A model generated the notes under the pieces. It saw only the letters and a program-made list of their open reading frames with translations, ran no database searches and was not told where the DNA came from. A program made the position numbers and the translations under genes. A stretch of 64,000 nt of DNA, taken from Zooshikella ganghwensis DSM 15267. Lineage in GTDB: Bacteria; Pseudomonadota; Gammaproteobacteria; Pseudomonadales; Zooshikellaceae. Position 1 is the stretch's first letter. Each line of letters opens with the position of its first letter. Positions 15,001 to 30,000 of the stretch are shown one piece after another. The stretch spans positions 30,798 through 94,797 of the forward strand of contig NZ_AUAF01000006.1 of assembly GCF_000428585.1 (NCBI RefSeq), read 5' to 3'.

Positions 15001-18000
15001 CACTGCGAAACCTGCAAGGTCAGAGTTTTACCGCTAATGGTCCGCTGACTGCACTGGCTATGGTAGGCGCCCGGTTGGCCCTGGCAGAGCAAGGGATCGG
15101 AATCACGCTGGCGGTGACTGAGGGTAATCAACTACAACGACAGGGCCATTATCCCTTAGCAGGGCGTGTACAGTTAATGGCCAGTAATAGTCGTCAGCTA
15201 CTTGTTGCGCATGGGCAGCGTTTAACGCTGTTGGATACTGATAACTTTAATGCTTTAACTCAGGACTCGGGTACTACGGTACCGCCTAGTTGGGTGCTTG
15301 AAAGTCCGATATTGGGTGTGCAACGTTATGGCAGCGACTTTTTGTGCTTAACACAGCAGCGACTCTGGAAAATTACTGCACAGGGGCAACAGATTAAGTT
15401 GCTGGATGGACACAGCCAGTTTGCAGGAAATACCTTCAGTGCAATGGCAGTGTATCGTGATGCAATTTACCTCGCACTGACTAATGCATCAGCTAGTCAA
15501 CAGGGGTTGATCAGATTGGTGAGCGGGCAGTCACCTCAACATATGATTTTACCGGTTAATGCTCAGCGCTTGTTGGCATTATCAGGTCAGCTATTAGCAC
15601 TGGATAGCCGGCAACAAACCCTGCAGCAGATCGATATCAGCTCACCGGATGCCATTCAGATAACAGCAGAGTGGCCTATTACCTTGAGCGTTGATGTTGA
15701 TAGTGAGCAGCAGTCGGTGCTGGCTCATAATGCACTGAATCAAAGTGCATTGAGTCAAGGCAAGTTGTGGCTTGGTGGGAAGGCCGGTCAGGTCATAGAG
15801 TGGCAGCGCATGACTGATTATCAGACACAACTGGTTACCTCAGCTGCACTATTTGCCGCCAGTTATCCAGCTCCAGAGCACGTACTGCCTCAAACAGAGG
15901 GTTTTCGTGGGGTTGTCAGTGATGTGGCACTGGCACAAGGAACCCCCATACTGGCAGGGGGACACTGGGGCGCAGCCTGGTTGACGGCTACTCAGCAAGC
16001 GGGTTGGCAACTGCAAGCTTATCCTCCTCAGGCTTTTACCCAGGCAACCCAGCAAGTAGCAGCGAATATTCACTATCAGTTTATGGTTCAGCCTGGCTTA
16101 CAGCGGGTGTTGATACAGCACAGGCAAACCAACCAAGTACGAGAATTTATCCGTAATATTGATCCGCAGGCCATTGCCTTGACAGCGCATCATTTAATCA
16201 TTGCAGCAGGGAGTGAGCTGTACTGGTTACCGCTGCCTGCTGCCGGACAACCATTTACTTCAAGTCCATATAAAGCGGACTCAGCGCCACACTTATCGCT
16301 GGGTACAGCAGCCATTCAGCAACTTACCGCGCATGGGCAAAGTGTCGTGGCACTGCTGGACAACGGTCAGCTATGGCAGGTGACTGCAGCCGTTGCGGCG
16401 GCAGGACAGCATCAGCCATGGCAACCCCCATTGCTATTGAATGAAGGTGATGTCGATCAGCCGACGGCAATGGCACTAGGGGATGGCGCGCTATGGCTTG
16501 GCCAAGGCAGCCTGATACAGCGCCTTGACTTGATTACCCGACAACGCCAGGACATACCACTGAATCAGTTACTGTTGAGCTACCTGGTTTATCAGGATGG
16601 CCTGCTATGGCTAGCAGCCCAGCAAGCGGATAATACTGGGCAATATTGGGTTCAAGCCTTAGATACTCAGCAACAGCAACTCATTGCTGATAGCCGCCTC
16701 AGTATGGATAAGCCCATTACCGCGATGGCGGTAGATGCCAATCAGCTATTGCTGGGCTATGGGGTACAAGGGGCGCAACTTATTCAAATCCCTGAACAAG
16801 TGCTAACAGCCAGTGCTAGTCGCCAGCAGCCCTTACCACAAATTATTTCTCACCTTGAAGTGCCTTTACCTGTGCAATTCGTTCAAACCCAAGGTATTGC
16901 CGCAGCCGCAGTGTATGCGAATGAACAGCTTATTGCCCATTGGCATCAGCCTCCTTTCACAGGTACGGTGCGTTTACCTCCCTGGCTACCCACAGGACAG
17001 ACACTTCAACTAAAAACCACGGTAGAAGACGTCAATGGTCGAGTTATAAGTGCTACCTCTGAGCCTTTTTTGGTGCAGCTACCTGCTCAACCTGGCAACA
17101 CCTTCCGAGTGCAGGCTTTATTTGCAGAGCACAGCTGGTCGCCAGCACCTTTCATCGCCGAAGCCAGCATTCAGCAGAATCAGCAACCCATTGCTCAAGT
17201 GCTATTCCTCCATGCGGAGCAGGAAAATGGTCCCTGGCAGGTTGCCCAATCCCTGGTTGGTACGCCTTATATCTATCGGGATAATTTGGTCACACCTGCC
17301 ACAGGTACTTATTTGAAAGTGCGTGCGGTGGATGTGTTTGGCAATGTGGCAGAAAGTAAACCACGGCTGTTCTACCGTCATGCGGACAATCGACCGCCAC
17401 AAATCAGCTTAACTGTAGCTGGGTCCGGTACCCAACAGCTCACCACTAGCCAGGGTGAAGTGACTGCACAAGCCACACTGGGAGAGTCATATCACTTCAA
17501 TGTGTCGCTAGAAGATGCTGAGAGTGGCATTGAGCAGGCATTGTTACGAAAAGATGGACAGGTCATTGCTGCGGCCTTTGCGGGTCAGCCCTTGCATTAT
17601 GCTGTGGTGCCTAGTGCTGTTGGCCAAGCGGAGTATCAGCTGGAGGTTAGGGATAAAGCAGGCAATCAGCAGCAGCTTCGAGCAGTGGTCACCGTTGTTG
17701 GGGATCGTTATCCAACACTTGAGGCGTTGGCAAGTAGCCCATCCTCACAAATTTATGAGCAACAGTCTTTTTCAATCACGGTATCGGCTAAAGATGATAT
17801 TGCGATACGTCAGTTGCAGGCTACATGGAATGGGCAGACACAAACCATTTCATTTGATCAGCCACAGCTCCGCAATTATAAGTTGACCTTAAGTGATGCC
17901 CGGACTGAGCGTTTAACTCAAGCCATTACCGATACGTTGACAGTTCAGGTCACGGACAGTAGAGGGCAAAAGGCTCAACAGACTCTTTCCTTGCAGGTTT

Positions 18001-21000
18001 TACCTGACCCCGTTCCCGATGCCAGCCGTATTAGCCTGAATTACCCGGCACAAACGGTATATGGGGCGACAGTGGCGATTAATTTGCGGCATTTAAGTCA
18101 GGCTGATGCGATGGCTGATGCGTTGCGCCTAGACCTACTGCAAGTGACGCAGACAGGAACCCATGTGCTGACTTCACTCACCAATCATCAAGGTCGCTAT
18201 GATAACTATACGCACTATGTGCGCTTGCCTGTGCAGCCCTTACCTGAGCATCGTTACCGCTTTAAGGTGGTATTAACTGATCGTTTAGGCCAGCAGCAGC
18301 AAGGTGCTGAGCAGCAAATTATCCTGACCCAAGCACCCACAACATTAGTGTTTACCGAGGTTGCCAAAGTGGTCAAGGTAGGACAAGCACCGGTATATCA
18401 GGTGCGGGTGACGGATGCGAATGGTACTGGGGTAGCGGGTCAGCGTGTACAGTGGGGGTTAAGGGATAGCAGCAGTGGCTATGTAAGTCAGCAGGGAACG
18501 AATTTAACGGATACGGATGGCTATGCCAGTTTAACTCTGAATACGTCACGGCAGGCTAAAACTTATGAGCTACAAGTATCACTGATGGATTACGCTGCCA
18601 TTGCTATGGTGCGTCAGCAAATTGAAGTACAAGCAGGCGTGGTCGCGGAGCTTCGTTTTAGTCATTTACCCGCCACAGCTGCGGGTGACAATCTGGGCAT
18701 TGCCGTGCAAGGTGTTGATAGTCAGGGTAATAGGGTAACAGATGATAATCGCACCCAGTTTCTGATCCGCTTACCGAACACCCAGTTCCAATGGGTACCT
18801 AGTGAACAGTTAGTGGTTCAATCGGTTATTGAAGGTAGCCAGAACCTATCACAAGCACTTGTTACTCTAGCCAATGGCCAAGCGCGTTTAGTATTACAAG
18901 CCGCCACTCAGGCTAACCGTTATTTACTGCCACTACAGACAGCTCAAGGCCAAGGGGCGCTCCGCTTCAGCTACCAGCTGGATGCTCACCAGTTGGCTTT
19001 CCATACAGTGTCTCAGTTGCCCATTAACGTGATTGCTGGAGTCCCAGCCAGTGTCTTACTGACGGATGCACAAGGTCAACCACAAGCTTCAGGTGATGTC
19101 GCTGCAGTAGATACCCATCATGAGGTGGCATTACAACTGCGTTTGATGGATCGCTTTGGCAATCTAGCAGCTAATCAATCAGCAATGCATGTGCCTGTTT
19201 ATACCACCGAGCCTGCGCAGATCAATCAACAAGGAGTTACCAGTCTCATTGCATTAAGTCAGGGGCAAGGTCAGCTGGTGGTTACCAGCGAGCAGTATGG
19301 CGAGGCAACCGTGGCGATTGGTCTAGCTTCAGGTGAAGCACCTCCTGAGTTAACCGGCATTGATCATAGTAGTGTGTTCCGCATCCAGTTCAGCGCGCAG
19401 CCACCTGAAGTCAGTCAAGCGTTGGCGACTAATCAGCAAGGCAGTAATACTATTCAGTTTATTTTCACCTTCGATGAGCCTATTGAGCTGAGTGGGGCCA
19501 ATGGTGCAGCAGTTACCTTGCGACCAAAAACGGGAGATACCATTACGGATACTCCCATAACCGGTACCGTGAACTTACAAGGTCCTCAGCAGCTGGTATT
19601 TAGCCCTGCAAGTCCAGTGGCACTGGGCAGTTGTTATCAGTTTGATACCACAGGTTCAACATTAAAGGCTCAAGGTCGAGATGAAGCGATCAAAGTGCAG
19701 CAAGGAGAAGTCTGTACACCGCATTTACTCTGGAAATATGGTCAGAATATCAGCGTATCTGCCAGTCAGCTCACTGATCCAGCACCTGCTCATAGTCCTG
19801 CACAGTTTATGTTGACAGACCCACTATCCATTACTGCACCGCTGAGTCTGTCGTTACCGTATCAACTGGCTAATGGGCTCAGCCGGTACTTGTTAACCAA
19901 CCTGAAAATTCATATTGGGTCGGCCACGCTGGGAGCTGAGGCAGTCTCCAGTCGAGATTACACTACCAGTGCATGGCTCACCCTGCCTGTAAACTATAGC
20001 TATAACGAGCCAACCATTTCAGTCGTACTCCCTAAAGACCTGCTGGATCAGCTGGCGGCATTATCACCACCGGTAAGGGCAAATGAGCCAGTCCTGGTGC
20101 AGCTGAGTGGCGATTACCGGGTTAATAATGAGCAGTCCTTTAAACTTCGGACAGGACGCCTGGCTGGTGTGAAGGTATTTGCTGAAGCTCAGGATACTGA
20201 TCAAGATGGGCTGATTAATGGCCTGGAAATTATGCTGGGTTTAAGGCCAGATCTGGCTGATAGTGATGGTGATACTAAAGCTGATGGTGACGAAGACCTG
20301 GACAGTGATGGTTTATCAAATCTGGCTGAGCTGGCAGAAAAAACTCGATTAAACCGCTATGACACGGATGGTGATGGTTTATCCGATGGCAGTGAAGTAC
20401 TGACCCATAAAACCAATCCACTCCTGGCGGATACTGACGAAGATGGTATCAATGATGGGGAAGAAGTCAGGCGTATACCTCCTACCTCGCCATTATTGGC
20501 CGATACCGATAACGATGGTGTGAATGATTACACTGAGCTTGTCAACGGGCTTGATCCTACCCGCAATGATATGGCTGAGGACCGTGATAATGATGGGTTA
20601 AGTAATGGCGATGAAATTAAACATGGTACCTACTTATCAGATTCAGATTCAGATAATGATGGCTTAAGTGATGGTCGAGAAGTAAATGAACTAGGGACTA
20701 ACCCACTGTCCAGAGACACTGATGGTGACCTGCTAGCGGATGCTGATGATCCTGAGCCCCTGATTGCTGACCAGCAGCCACCACAGGTGGTAATTGCGCA
20801 ACCAGCAGCCAATCAGCCGTTACTGTATGGACAACAGCTGCAGGTTAATGCAGAGGTGACCGAGGCTGGTCGGCTGGTAGAAGTGATGTTCCTGGTCAAT
20901 GGCGTACAGGTCGCTCGTCTTACTAAACCTCCTTATCAATTCGCGGTGCAGCTACCCAGTGCGGGTAATCAGGTTGAGTTTGAAGTCCAGGCCCTGGATG

Positions 21001-24000
21001 TCAGTAATAACCTGGGCACCAGTGGCCCACAACCACATGCACTACAAAATGATCCGTTAACCACAGTGATAGGTCTGGTAGTTGATGGTCAAAATCGACC
21101 ATTAGCGAATGTTAATGTGCAAGTAGCAGGGCAGTCTGCACAAACCGCACAAGATGGCTCCTTTGTAATAACTCAAGTGCCTGTTGCCCGTGGTGAGCTA
21201 GTAGCGCTGGTCAGTGGTCAACTGGCAGGTCAACCGGTTAATACCTTGAGCGAAGCTGTACAGCCAGTTTGGGGTGGGACCACCCAAATGGGCACCATTA
21301 CCTTGCAGACACCTTTGGTCAATGTGGGGTATTTCAATGCACGACAGAATGCGGGTCAACTGTATCAGCGGCAGATTATCGAGCAGGCAGGCTTTAATGC
21401 CGTCCTGTTGAATGACTTGCAGTCTACTAGCCTGAATGCACTGGATATGCTGGTGCTTGACATTAATGCCGATCGAGTTGATCTGAATGCACAGCAACGG
21501 CAGGCGTTAGCTGATTTCGTAGCGGTAGGTGGCGTGGCCGTAATTCATGTAGCTTATTGGCGCAGTAATGCCTTGGACTGGTTGCCTGGCAGCCCTGCGA
21601 CCAAGTTGCTAAGTCGCTATGCCCACGATAATAACTATCCCTTTGATCGTTGGGATACGTTAGCGGATGGTAAGGCTGGTCGCTTTACTCAATTAACACA
21701 GTCATATGCTACTCGGTCTTATTTACCAAAAGACAGTCTAGCTGCAACAACGCAGGCTTTGATGTTCTGTGGAGAACGTTATCAGAAGCAAGTTTCCGCC
21801 ATTTGGTATGCCTATCAGCAAGGCTGGGTGTTCTTCTCAACCATTGGCCTTGAAATAACAAATGAAAGCTCCGTTGACCGGCAAACCTATGCACCGAATG
21901 TCTTGGCTTATGCCTATGAGCGCTCACTACTGGATTCGGATGAGGATGGTTTGGCTGATATTCGGGAAGTGAGTGCAGGTACTAACCCTTATCAAGCAGA
22001 CTCTGATGGTGATGGTTTATTAGATGGGTTTGAGCAACGTTTTGGCTTTAATCCTTTGCAAATGGGAGAAGAAGATGCTGACCCGGATAATGATGGTTTA
22101 ACCAACCTGGCGGAACAGACGGCAAAAACCCATCCACAGCAAGCAGACACCGATGGAGATAACTTAACCGATGGACGTGAGGTTAATGAAATTCACAGCA
22201 GTCCACTCCTGGCAGACACCGATAATGATCGGCTGAATGATGATGTGGAACTGGCCAATGGTGCTGATCCCACTAAAGCTGATACTGATCAGGATGGTTT
22301 AACTGATTATGAGGAGATCAATCAATGGTCAACCCGCCCTGATAAAGTGGATAGTGATGATGATGGTATCAGTGATGCTATCGAAGTCCGCTATTTTGCA
22401 GAGCATGGTAATAAACCATTAAATCCAAATAACAGTGCAGATGCAGATGAAGACTTTGATAACGATGGTTTGACCAATAAACAGGAAGTGGTGGAGTACC
22501 ATACCGATCCTACCCAAGCTGATCAGGATGGTGATGGCTTATCCGATGGTGCGGAAATAGCGCAGGGTACCAATCCCGATAATCCTGATAGTGATAATGA
22601 TGGGTTACTGGATGGTGAAGATAGTCATCCAAAAGATGTCGATACTCAGTCACCCCAGGTTGCTTTGTTAAAACCTGCAGCGGATAGCCGGTTACTACAT
22701 GCCCAGCAGCTGGAGATTAAAGCAGAAGCAACGGATGACGGGCGAGTGGCGTCATTGGGTATTTATATTAATGGCAGCTTGTTACAGACCATTAATGGTG
22801 GCACAGCATCAATAACCTACACGGTTCCTGAGCAAATCGACACGCTACGTCTGGAAGTGATGGCCACTGATACGAATGGTAATCAGGCTACTTCAGGTGT
22901 GTTTACCTATACCGTCACCGATGATCCAGGTACAGAAGTGACTGGTCAGGTGCTTGATGCGCTAAACCAACCAGTAGCGGGTGTTCAGGTCAGCATCGGT
23001 ACCCAGCAAGTGACGACCAATCATGAAGGGCGCTATCAGTTTACTCAGTTAGCAGCTACGGCTTTGACCTTGCAAGTCACTGCAGAAACGTTGTTTGGTA
23101 AGCAGCTAATGACTGCAAAATCAGAACCTTTTGCACCGATACCGGAGGGCCGGGTTGAGGTGCCTGCCTTAGTCTTAAAACGTTCAGGCGGCTGGCAATT
23201 GGCTGAAGGATTATCTGATGCTGAGGTGACTTATCCAAATCAAATAACTTTTAAACATGAAATTGATGGTGGTGGATATCGATTTGATTTTTATAGTAAT
23301 GGTTATATCAGTCGGGGTCATAGAGATCCTGTCATTCAAGCTCATAGATTATATGTTAATGATGAAGAGTATAGGGGACCACAAACAGTTCAAGGCAGAC
23401 TATCTGGTAGAGAAATTTATTTTCCAGCTGTAAAAATAGGTGAGTTGGACGTAAGTCGAAGAGTTTTTGTTCCCTACAGTGATTCCTATGCACAATATTT
23501 GGAACGAATTACTAATACCTCAAATGATGTCCAAAAAGTTAATTTGACTATTAACGGACGGCTTGGGGCATGGGCAAACTCTTTGATAGTTGAGACGAGT
23601 TCAGGTGATCAGGGGTTTGATAGTCATGACTATTATGTAATTGTTGATGATTCGTATAGCTCATGGCGTGACTCTACGGGCTTTTTGTTTGGTGATACGA
23701 GTGACAAAACCCTTAAGCCCAGAAGAGTGAGCATTAGTGGCGGGTTTTATAATTTTGATTTTGAGTTTACGTTATCTCCTCAACAAACAATTTCTTTATT
23801 ACATTACGCTATTCAAAACCGGTCCAACTCATATATAAAAACAATTATCACTAGATTATTACAAGAAGAAAGAACCTTATCGGCGTTAACAGTCGAGGAC
23901 TTTAACGCGGTAGCAAACATTAAAACCTACATAGATACCGACAAAGATGGCATTGCGGATGCTGATGAAGTGCCGCTAAAACTTGACCCTCTTAATAAGG

Positions 24001-27000
24001 ACAGTGACGGTGATGGTCTGGAAGATGGATTTGAGCAACGCTATGGCTTTAATCCACTGTCACCAGCTGGTGCAGGTGAAGCAGATCAAGACCCAGATAA
24101 TGATCAGTTGAGCAATTTATTAGAGCAACAGCATAAGTCGAATCCTACATTAGCGGACACGGATAATGATGGCTTATTGGACGGTGCAGAAGTATTAACC
24201 CATCACTCAAATCCAACACTTGCAGACTCTGATGGTGATCGACTTTCTGATTTAGAGGAAGTACAAGCAGGTACTTCTCCATCACTGGTAGATACTGACA
24301 ATGATGACCTTACTGATTATGAAGAGTTAAAAGATTACAAGACGAATCCTCTGCAAGCGGATAGTGATAATGATGGGCTGTCGGATGGATATGAGGTCAA
24401 TCATAACTTGCAGAATGTTGCCGCAACGGATGATACGGACAACGATGGCTTAACAAATTTACAAGAGTTTGGCTTGGGAACTAACCCTCGGTTAGCCGAT
24501 ACTGACAATGACCAATTATGGGATGGTTGGGAGGTTAATCGCTTTAATACAAATCCGCTCGCTAATGATAGCGATGGTGGGGGTGGGTATGACAGTGATG
24601 AAATCTTAGTTCATGGTACAGACCCTAATAGTGCTAATGATGATTTCAGTATTTATGATACGGGCAGCTATTTTTCAGATGAAAATAGCCGGTACTGGGA
24701 AGTAAGAGAAAATGGTGCAGCTGCTATCCGTTACCGTGGGGGTGAATTTACCCGTCTGCAATTATCTCAACAAAATAGCACGATCAATTATGGCAACAAT
24801 CGACGACACTTAGGTTCTGACGGTCGAGAAGTGTTCTTTGGTATCCAGTCAATTCATAGTTTGCTCGTAGGACGGCGGACATATATTCCCAATGTCGGTG
24901 GTGCTTTTGTACGGCAGATGGAGATTTTGCATAACCCAACGGATGACGAGATAACTATCGCTGTCTATTTAAAAGGCCTGTTTTTTGTTACTGATCAATA
25001 TACGGAGATACACACAACGTCTGGTGATGATGTTTTAACCCTTGATGATGATTATTTGATATTAAGAAATAAAAATGATTCATCTCACCCAGTGTTAGGC
25101 CATGTTTTTGCTGGTCCTCATGTTATGGCTGACCCAACAGATGATACTTATGGAAGAAGTAATGATAATGATTGGTTAGTTGCCTTTAATGTCACTGTTC
25201 CTGCTAAGAGTACACGGATACTGACGCACTTTTTGCGGCAAGAGGGCAGTGTTGAATTAGCCTTAGAAAATGCTAAGCAAACACAGCGTTTTGAGTCAGC
25301 AGCCTATAATTATTTAACCCCAGAGCAGCAAGCTGCCATTGTTAATTTTTATGCCTACCCAGATCAAGATCAGGACGGTTTAAGTGATGAGCAGGAAATA
25401 GCGCTGGGTACAGATCCAAATAATATTGATACCGATAATGACGGTATTGTTGATGGTAAAGATACTGAGCCTACTCAAGCTGATACTGAGTCACCCGTTA
25501 TTTCAATTATTGAAAAACCTGATTCAGGTACTGAAATTTATGCAACTCAAACCATCAATATTAAAGCCAGTATTACCGATAATGGTTTGGTAAAACAGGT
25601 TATTGTTAAATTAAATAATGAGCAAATTATTACTCGGGATAAAGGTGGGGAGCAGACCTTTGCTATTCAGCTATCCGAAGCGACCAGTCAGCAAATCGAT
25701 ATTATTGCGGTAGACAGTAATAATAACCAACAGCTTTCAACGTTGAATTTAACGATTAATCCAGACCCAGGAATGACTGTATCAGGACGTTTAGTCTTCA
25801 GTGATACGTTGAATGGTGAGGATATTACCCAGGGACTAAGGGATATTACCGTCAACATCATGAGTAAGGCTGCCAGTGAAAGTGGTGGGGAAGTTATTGA
25901 TACCGCTGACTGGCCAAGTATTGTTACCAATCAAGATGGCTATTTTACCTTAAATCATATTCCTTCCTTAAAAGGAGAATTTGTCGTTGATATTAATGCT
26001 CAAATGGGTAACCAACCGATAGTTTGGCGTTCCGAGCTCATTACTCCAGAAGCGAAAAAACAATTAGCGTTAGGTGAAATTGAACCTAAGTGGCAAATTA
26101 TTGATGGTGAATTTTTGAAAAAAATGGGGCAGTTTAATGTTGAGATGAGGCAGTATGACTTAGATAGTGAACAATTAGTTTATACATCGCTAAATGATGG
26201 AATAATTCCTCATTTTTACGGCGAAGATTATATTGCTTACTCGGATGATAAACCACAGTTTTTATTAGGTAACGGTACCGTTATTTTTGGCAATATAACT
26301 AATGGATCGACATTATCTCAAGATGCTTATCAACAGTTGTTAGCAACCAGGCCTTATCTTATTTTCTACCATGGTGAACAACTACCAAAACGAACGTTAA
26401 ACTATTCCGTAGGCTTTGAGTGGGGTACAGAAAGTGACGGTTATAGTGAAGTTCCTGAACGTTTCTCTTCAAGCCCTATTCAAGTAATTAACTTTGAAAA
26501 TCAAGAGCTGTTAATTACCTATCAAAATGTGCCTGATAAAGTCCATTTTGCAATTAATCCTGGAGGTGTCACTAATCCTGAAAATATAGATGTTATGCGA
26601 ATTCCTATCGGGTTGACCATTGATAAAAATACAGCCATTGAATTTAACTACCAAAATCCACAAGTAGTTAATAAACGCTATATTCGCTTAGCACCATTAG
26701 CCGATGGTGGTTATTGGGTGACATCTGGCCACTTTGGGGATCGCTATTTAGTGGATAGTGACCGGGATGGTATACCTGATATTAAAGAAATATTGATGAG
26801 TTTAGATCACCAAAATCGTGATACGGATGGTGATGGGTTATTCGATGGCTTTGAAGTGACATATGATTATGAACCTCGGTTTATTGGTGAGGTTGGAAGT
26901 GAAGCTGGATTTGATTGGGATGAAGATGAATTAACCAGTTTACAGGAGCAAGAGGCATTAAGTAGCCCTTCATCTGAAGATACAGATGGAGATGGTTTAC

Positions 27001-30000
27001 TTGATAAGGACGAAGTCAATACACATAACACATTACCTTACTCACCTGACAGTGATGGTGATTTATTAGCGGATGCGGCAGAAGTTGCCATAAATTTAAA
27101 TCCAAATCTTGCAGACAGTGATCAAGACGGTTTGGATGATTATGAAGAAAAAATGATTTATTTCACCAATCCTTTACAAGCTGATTCTGATAATGATGGA
27201 ATGCCGGATGGGTTTGAAATTAAGTACCAGTTAACGCGAACTGGTGCTGAAGAAGATACTGATGGAGATGGTTTAAATAATAAAGATGAAGCTACTCATG
27301 GTACGAATCCTCGTCAGCCAGATACTGATGGTGATTATTTATGGGATGGTGAAGAAGTTACCGTGGGTAGTAATCCTTTATTGGCAAATTCTGATGGACA
27401 AGGACGTCAGGATGGTGAAGAGATATTAGTTGACTACAGTGATCCTAGCCAAGCTGCAGATGATCTTACAGCTAAGGAACTTGTGGAAGGAACACTACAG
27501 TTTACACCGTTAGATCATATTCGTATTAACCGTGAAGGGCGGTTGGTTTTTGATAACAATACAGTACTGACAGCCTTTGCTCAGTTAACACTTGGGTTTG
27601 ATACTGGCACCTCAACTTTATTTGATGATGATATAAAACGTTTGCATGATAATATTGGAGCAGCTGTTGCGGAAATTACCCTTGATAATGGTGTTAAAAA
27701 AGCTGAGGGTATGATTAATTTCAGGTTGCAGCAAATAAATAATGTTCGAGTTACACGAAAATTACAGGTTATTAATGATCAAACCCAATTTATTTCTGGC
27801 CTTCGATATTTAGAAGTATTTAGCAACCCTACTGATGCTATACAGCCTGTGAAAGCACGGATTCTTTCTGATTTTACCTACCGAACCCAAAGCCAAATCA
27901 TCACCAGTAGTGGTGATGATCAATTAACCGCAGAAGATCAGTATGTGATCTTCCAGGCTACAGATCGCTATTCTAGAAAAGCATATTTTGCACATGTTTT
28001 TGCAGGACCCAATCGAGACTTACGGCCTGCACAATCAACAGGTATCAGAGTTGATTCTAATAATGATTGGCAAATTGATTATGAGTTTAACATCCCTGCA
28101 AAAAGTACTCGCTATGTGTTGCACTTTTTCTTAACAGCAAGCAGTGTAAATGAGCTACAGCAAATGGTCAGCAAAGTATTAACCATGCCGGAAATGGTAA
28201 TTACAGGACTCACAGCACAAGAGCAGCAGCAAACGTCGAATATATTTGCATTTACTGATCAGGACTTGGATGGTGTGGCTGATGTTGATGAAGCAGGTCA
28301 GGGTACCGATGTGGCTAAGGCTGACAGTGACGGTGATGGACTATTAGATGCAGAAGACCCTGCACCACAACAAGCGGATAATATTGCACCCAGTATTAAT
28401 ATTCAGGGTATTAGCGAGGGACAACAGGTCATTGCAGGGCAAACACTTAAATTACAGGTGCATACAACAGATGATGGTAAAGTGGCGCAACTGCAATTGG
28501 CTGAAAACAATACGGTATTACAGACCATCACGGATCGAGCGCAACTTAATAGTGGAGATGGATATTCAATTACCTATCAAGTACCTGATCAAGCAGGACA
28601 AACCGCTGCTCAACTGACATTTACTGTGCAGGATACAAATAATAATCAACAGACTAAAACTGTTAATTTAACGATTATTACTGATCCAGGTACAACGTTA
28701 ACTGGTCGAGTCATTAATGAGTTGGGGCAGCCGCTAGCAAATGTAACTGTGATAGTTGATGAGCAAAATAGTGTTCAGACTGATACTGAAGGTCGATGGA
28801 AAATAGAGAATATTCCTGCACGGGTGAGTGAGCATCAAGTTCGTTATTCACTACTAGCGGGTGGTTATACCTACACAAATAAAGAAGTGCTGAATGAATG
28901 GGTCAGTGGTGGAGAAACCCAACTGAATGATATGACCCTTACTTTCGCTGGAGAAGCAATGCCTGTGCTACGGGATACAAGTCAGCAGCAGCCTTCAGCT
29001 CATCAACCTATAGGTGTTAAACAACCGGTTCATCGCAATGCACTATTACCCATTACACCGAAAAACTGCCGTATTTTTGGGGAGCCATGTCGGCAAGTGT
29101 TAATTGATTTTGCTGGGATACTTCGTTTATTACCTGAGAGTCAATCTGCCTTTACTACAAGATCACCGTTTCTAGCAATTTTGGGTACACAGGAGCAAGC
29201 GCCAGAATCGGGTGATGTCTATTATTGGGAAGATAATCAGCGGTGGGTACTTCAATGGCAGAGTATCCCCTTGCATGCTAATAATATCGTGCCTGTACCA
29301 ATGTATGAGGAAGTACCTACTGTTGAAATATTTAATGATGATTTATTACCAGGTGATGAGAATCCATTCTTAGTATGGCTACGCAGTGATGCTCCCTTGT
29401 CACTTAACGTTGATCCTTCAATACCTCGAAATAGTTATCGATTGAATATGAGTAAAGATGGAACGATAAAACTTTATTATCAACAGGTTCAACTTGAGGA
29501 TGGCTTCAGTGCTCATATTTCCCTATTTAAGGACTTTGCTCGTTATAAATTTAATAACTACAACTATCGGGTAGATTTTCAGCAAGCAAATAATTTATCT
29601 TTTCCAAATAATGGTACGGATGCTAATGAGAGGTATGAAGGAACATTCCCACTCTCTAATCATATTATTACCTACTTGCCTGATGGCACAGGTCATTACC
29701 GTATTACCACTGAACAAGCCTGTGTTGATAATGACCACGATGAAGTATGTGATGGTCGTGAGTATATACTAGGTATGAGTACTGAAAAGCAAGACACTGA
29801 TGGCGACGGGCTATGGGATAACTTTGAATTAAAATATGGTTTTAATCCATTAGTTGATGAAGGTATTAATGATCAAGATACCGATCAGGATGGCTTAACC
29901 ACGCTTCAAGAACAGCTGCATTTTGCTAACCCCAAACAAAAAGACTCTGACGGCGATGGTATTATTGATGGAGAAGAAGTTAATAGCCATCAAACCTTAG

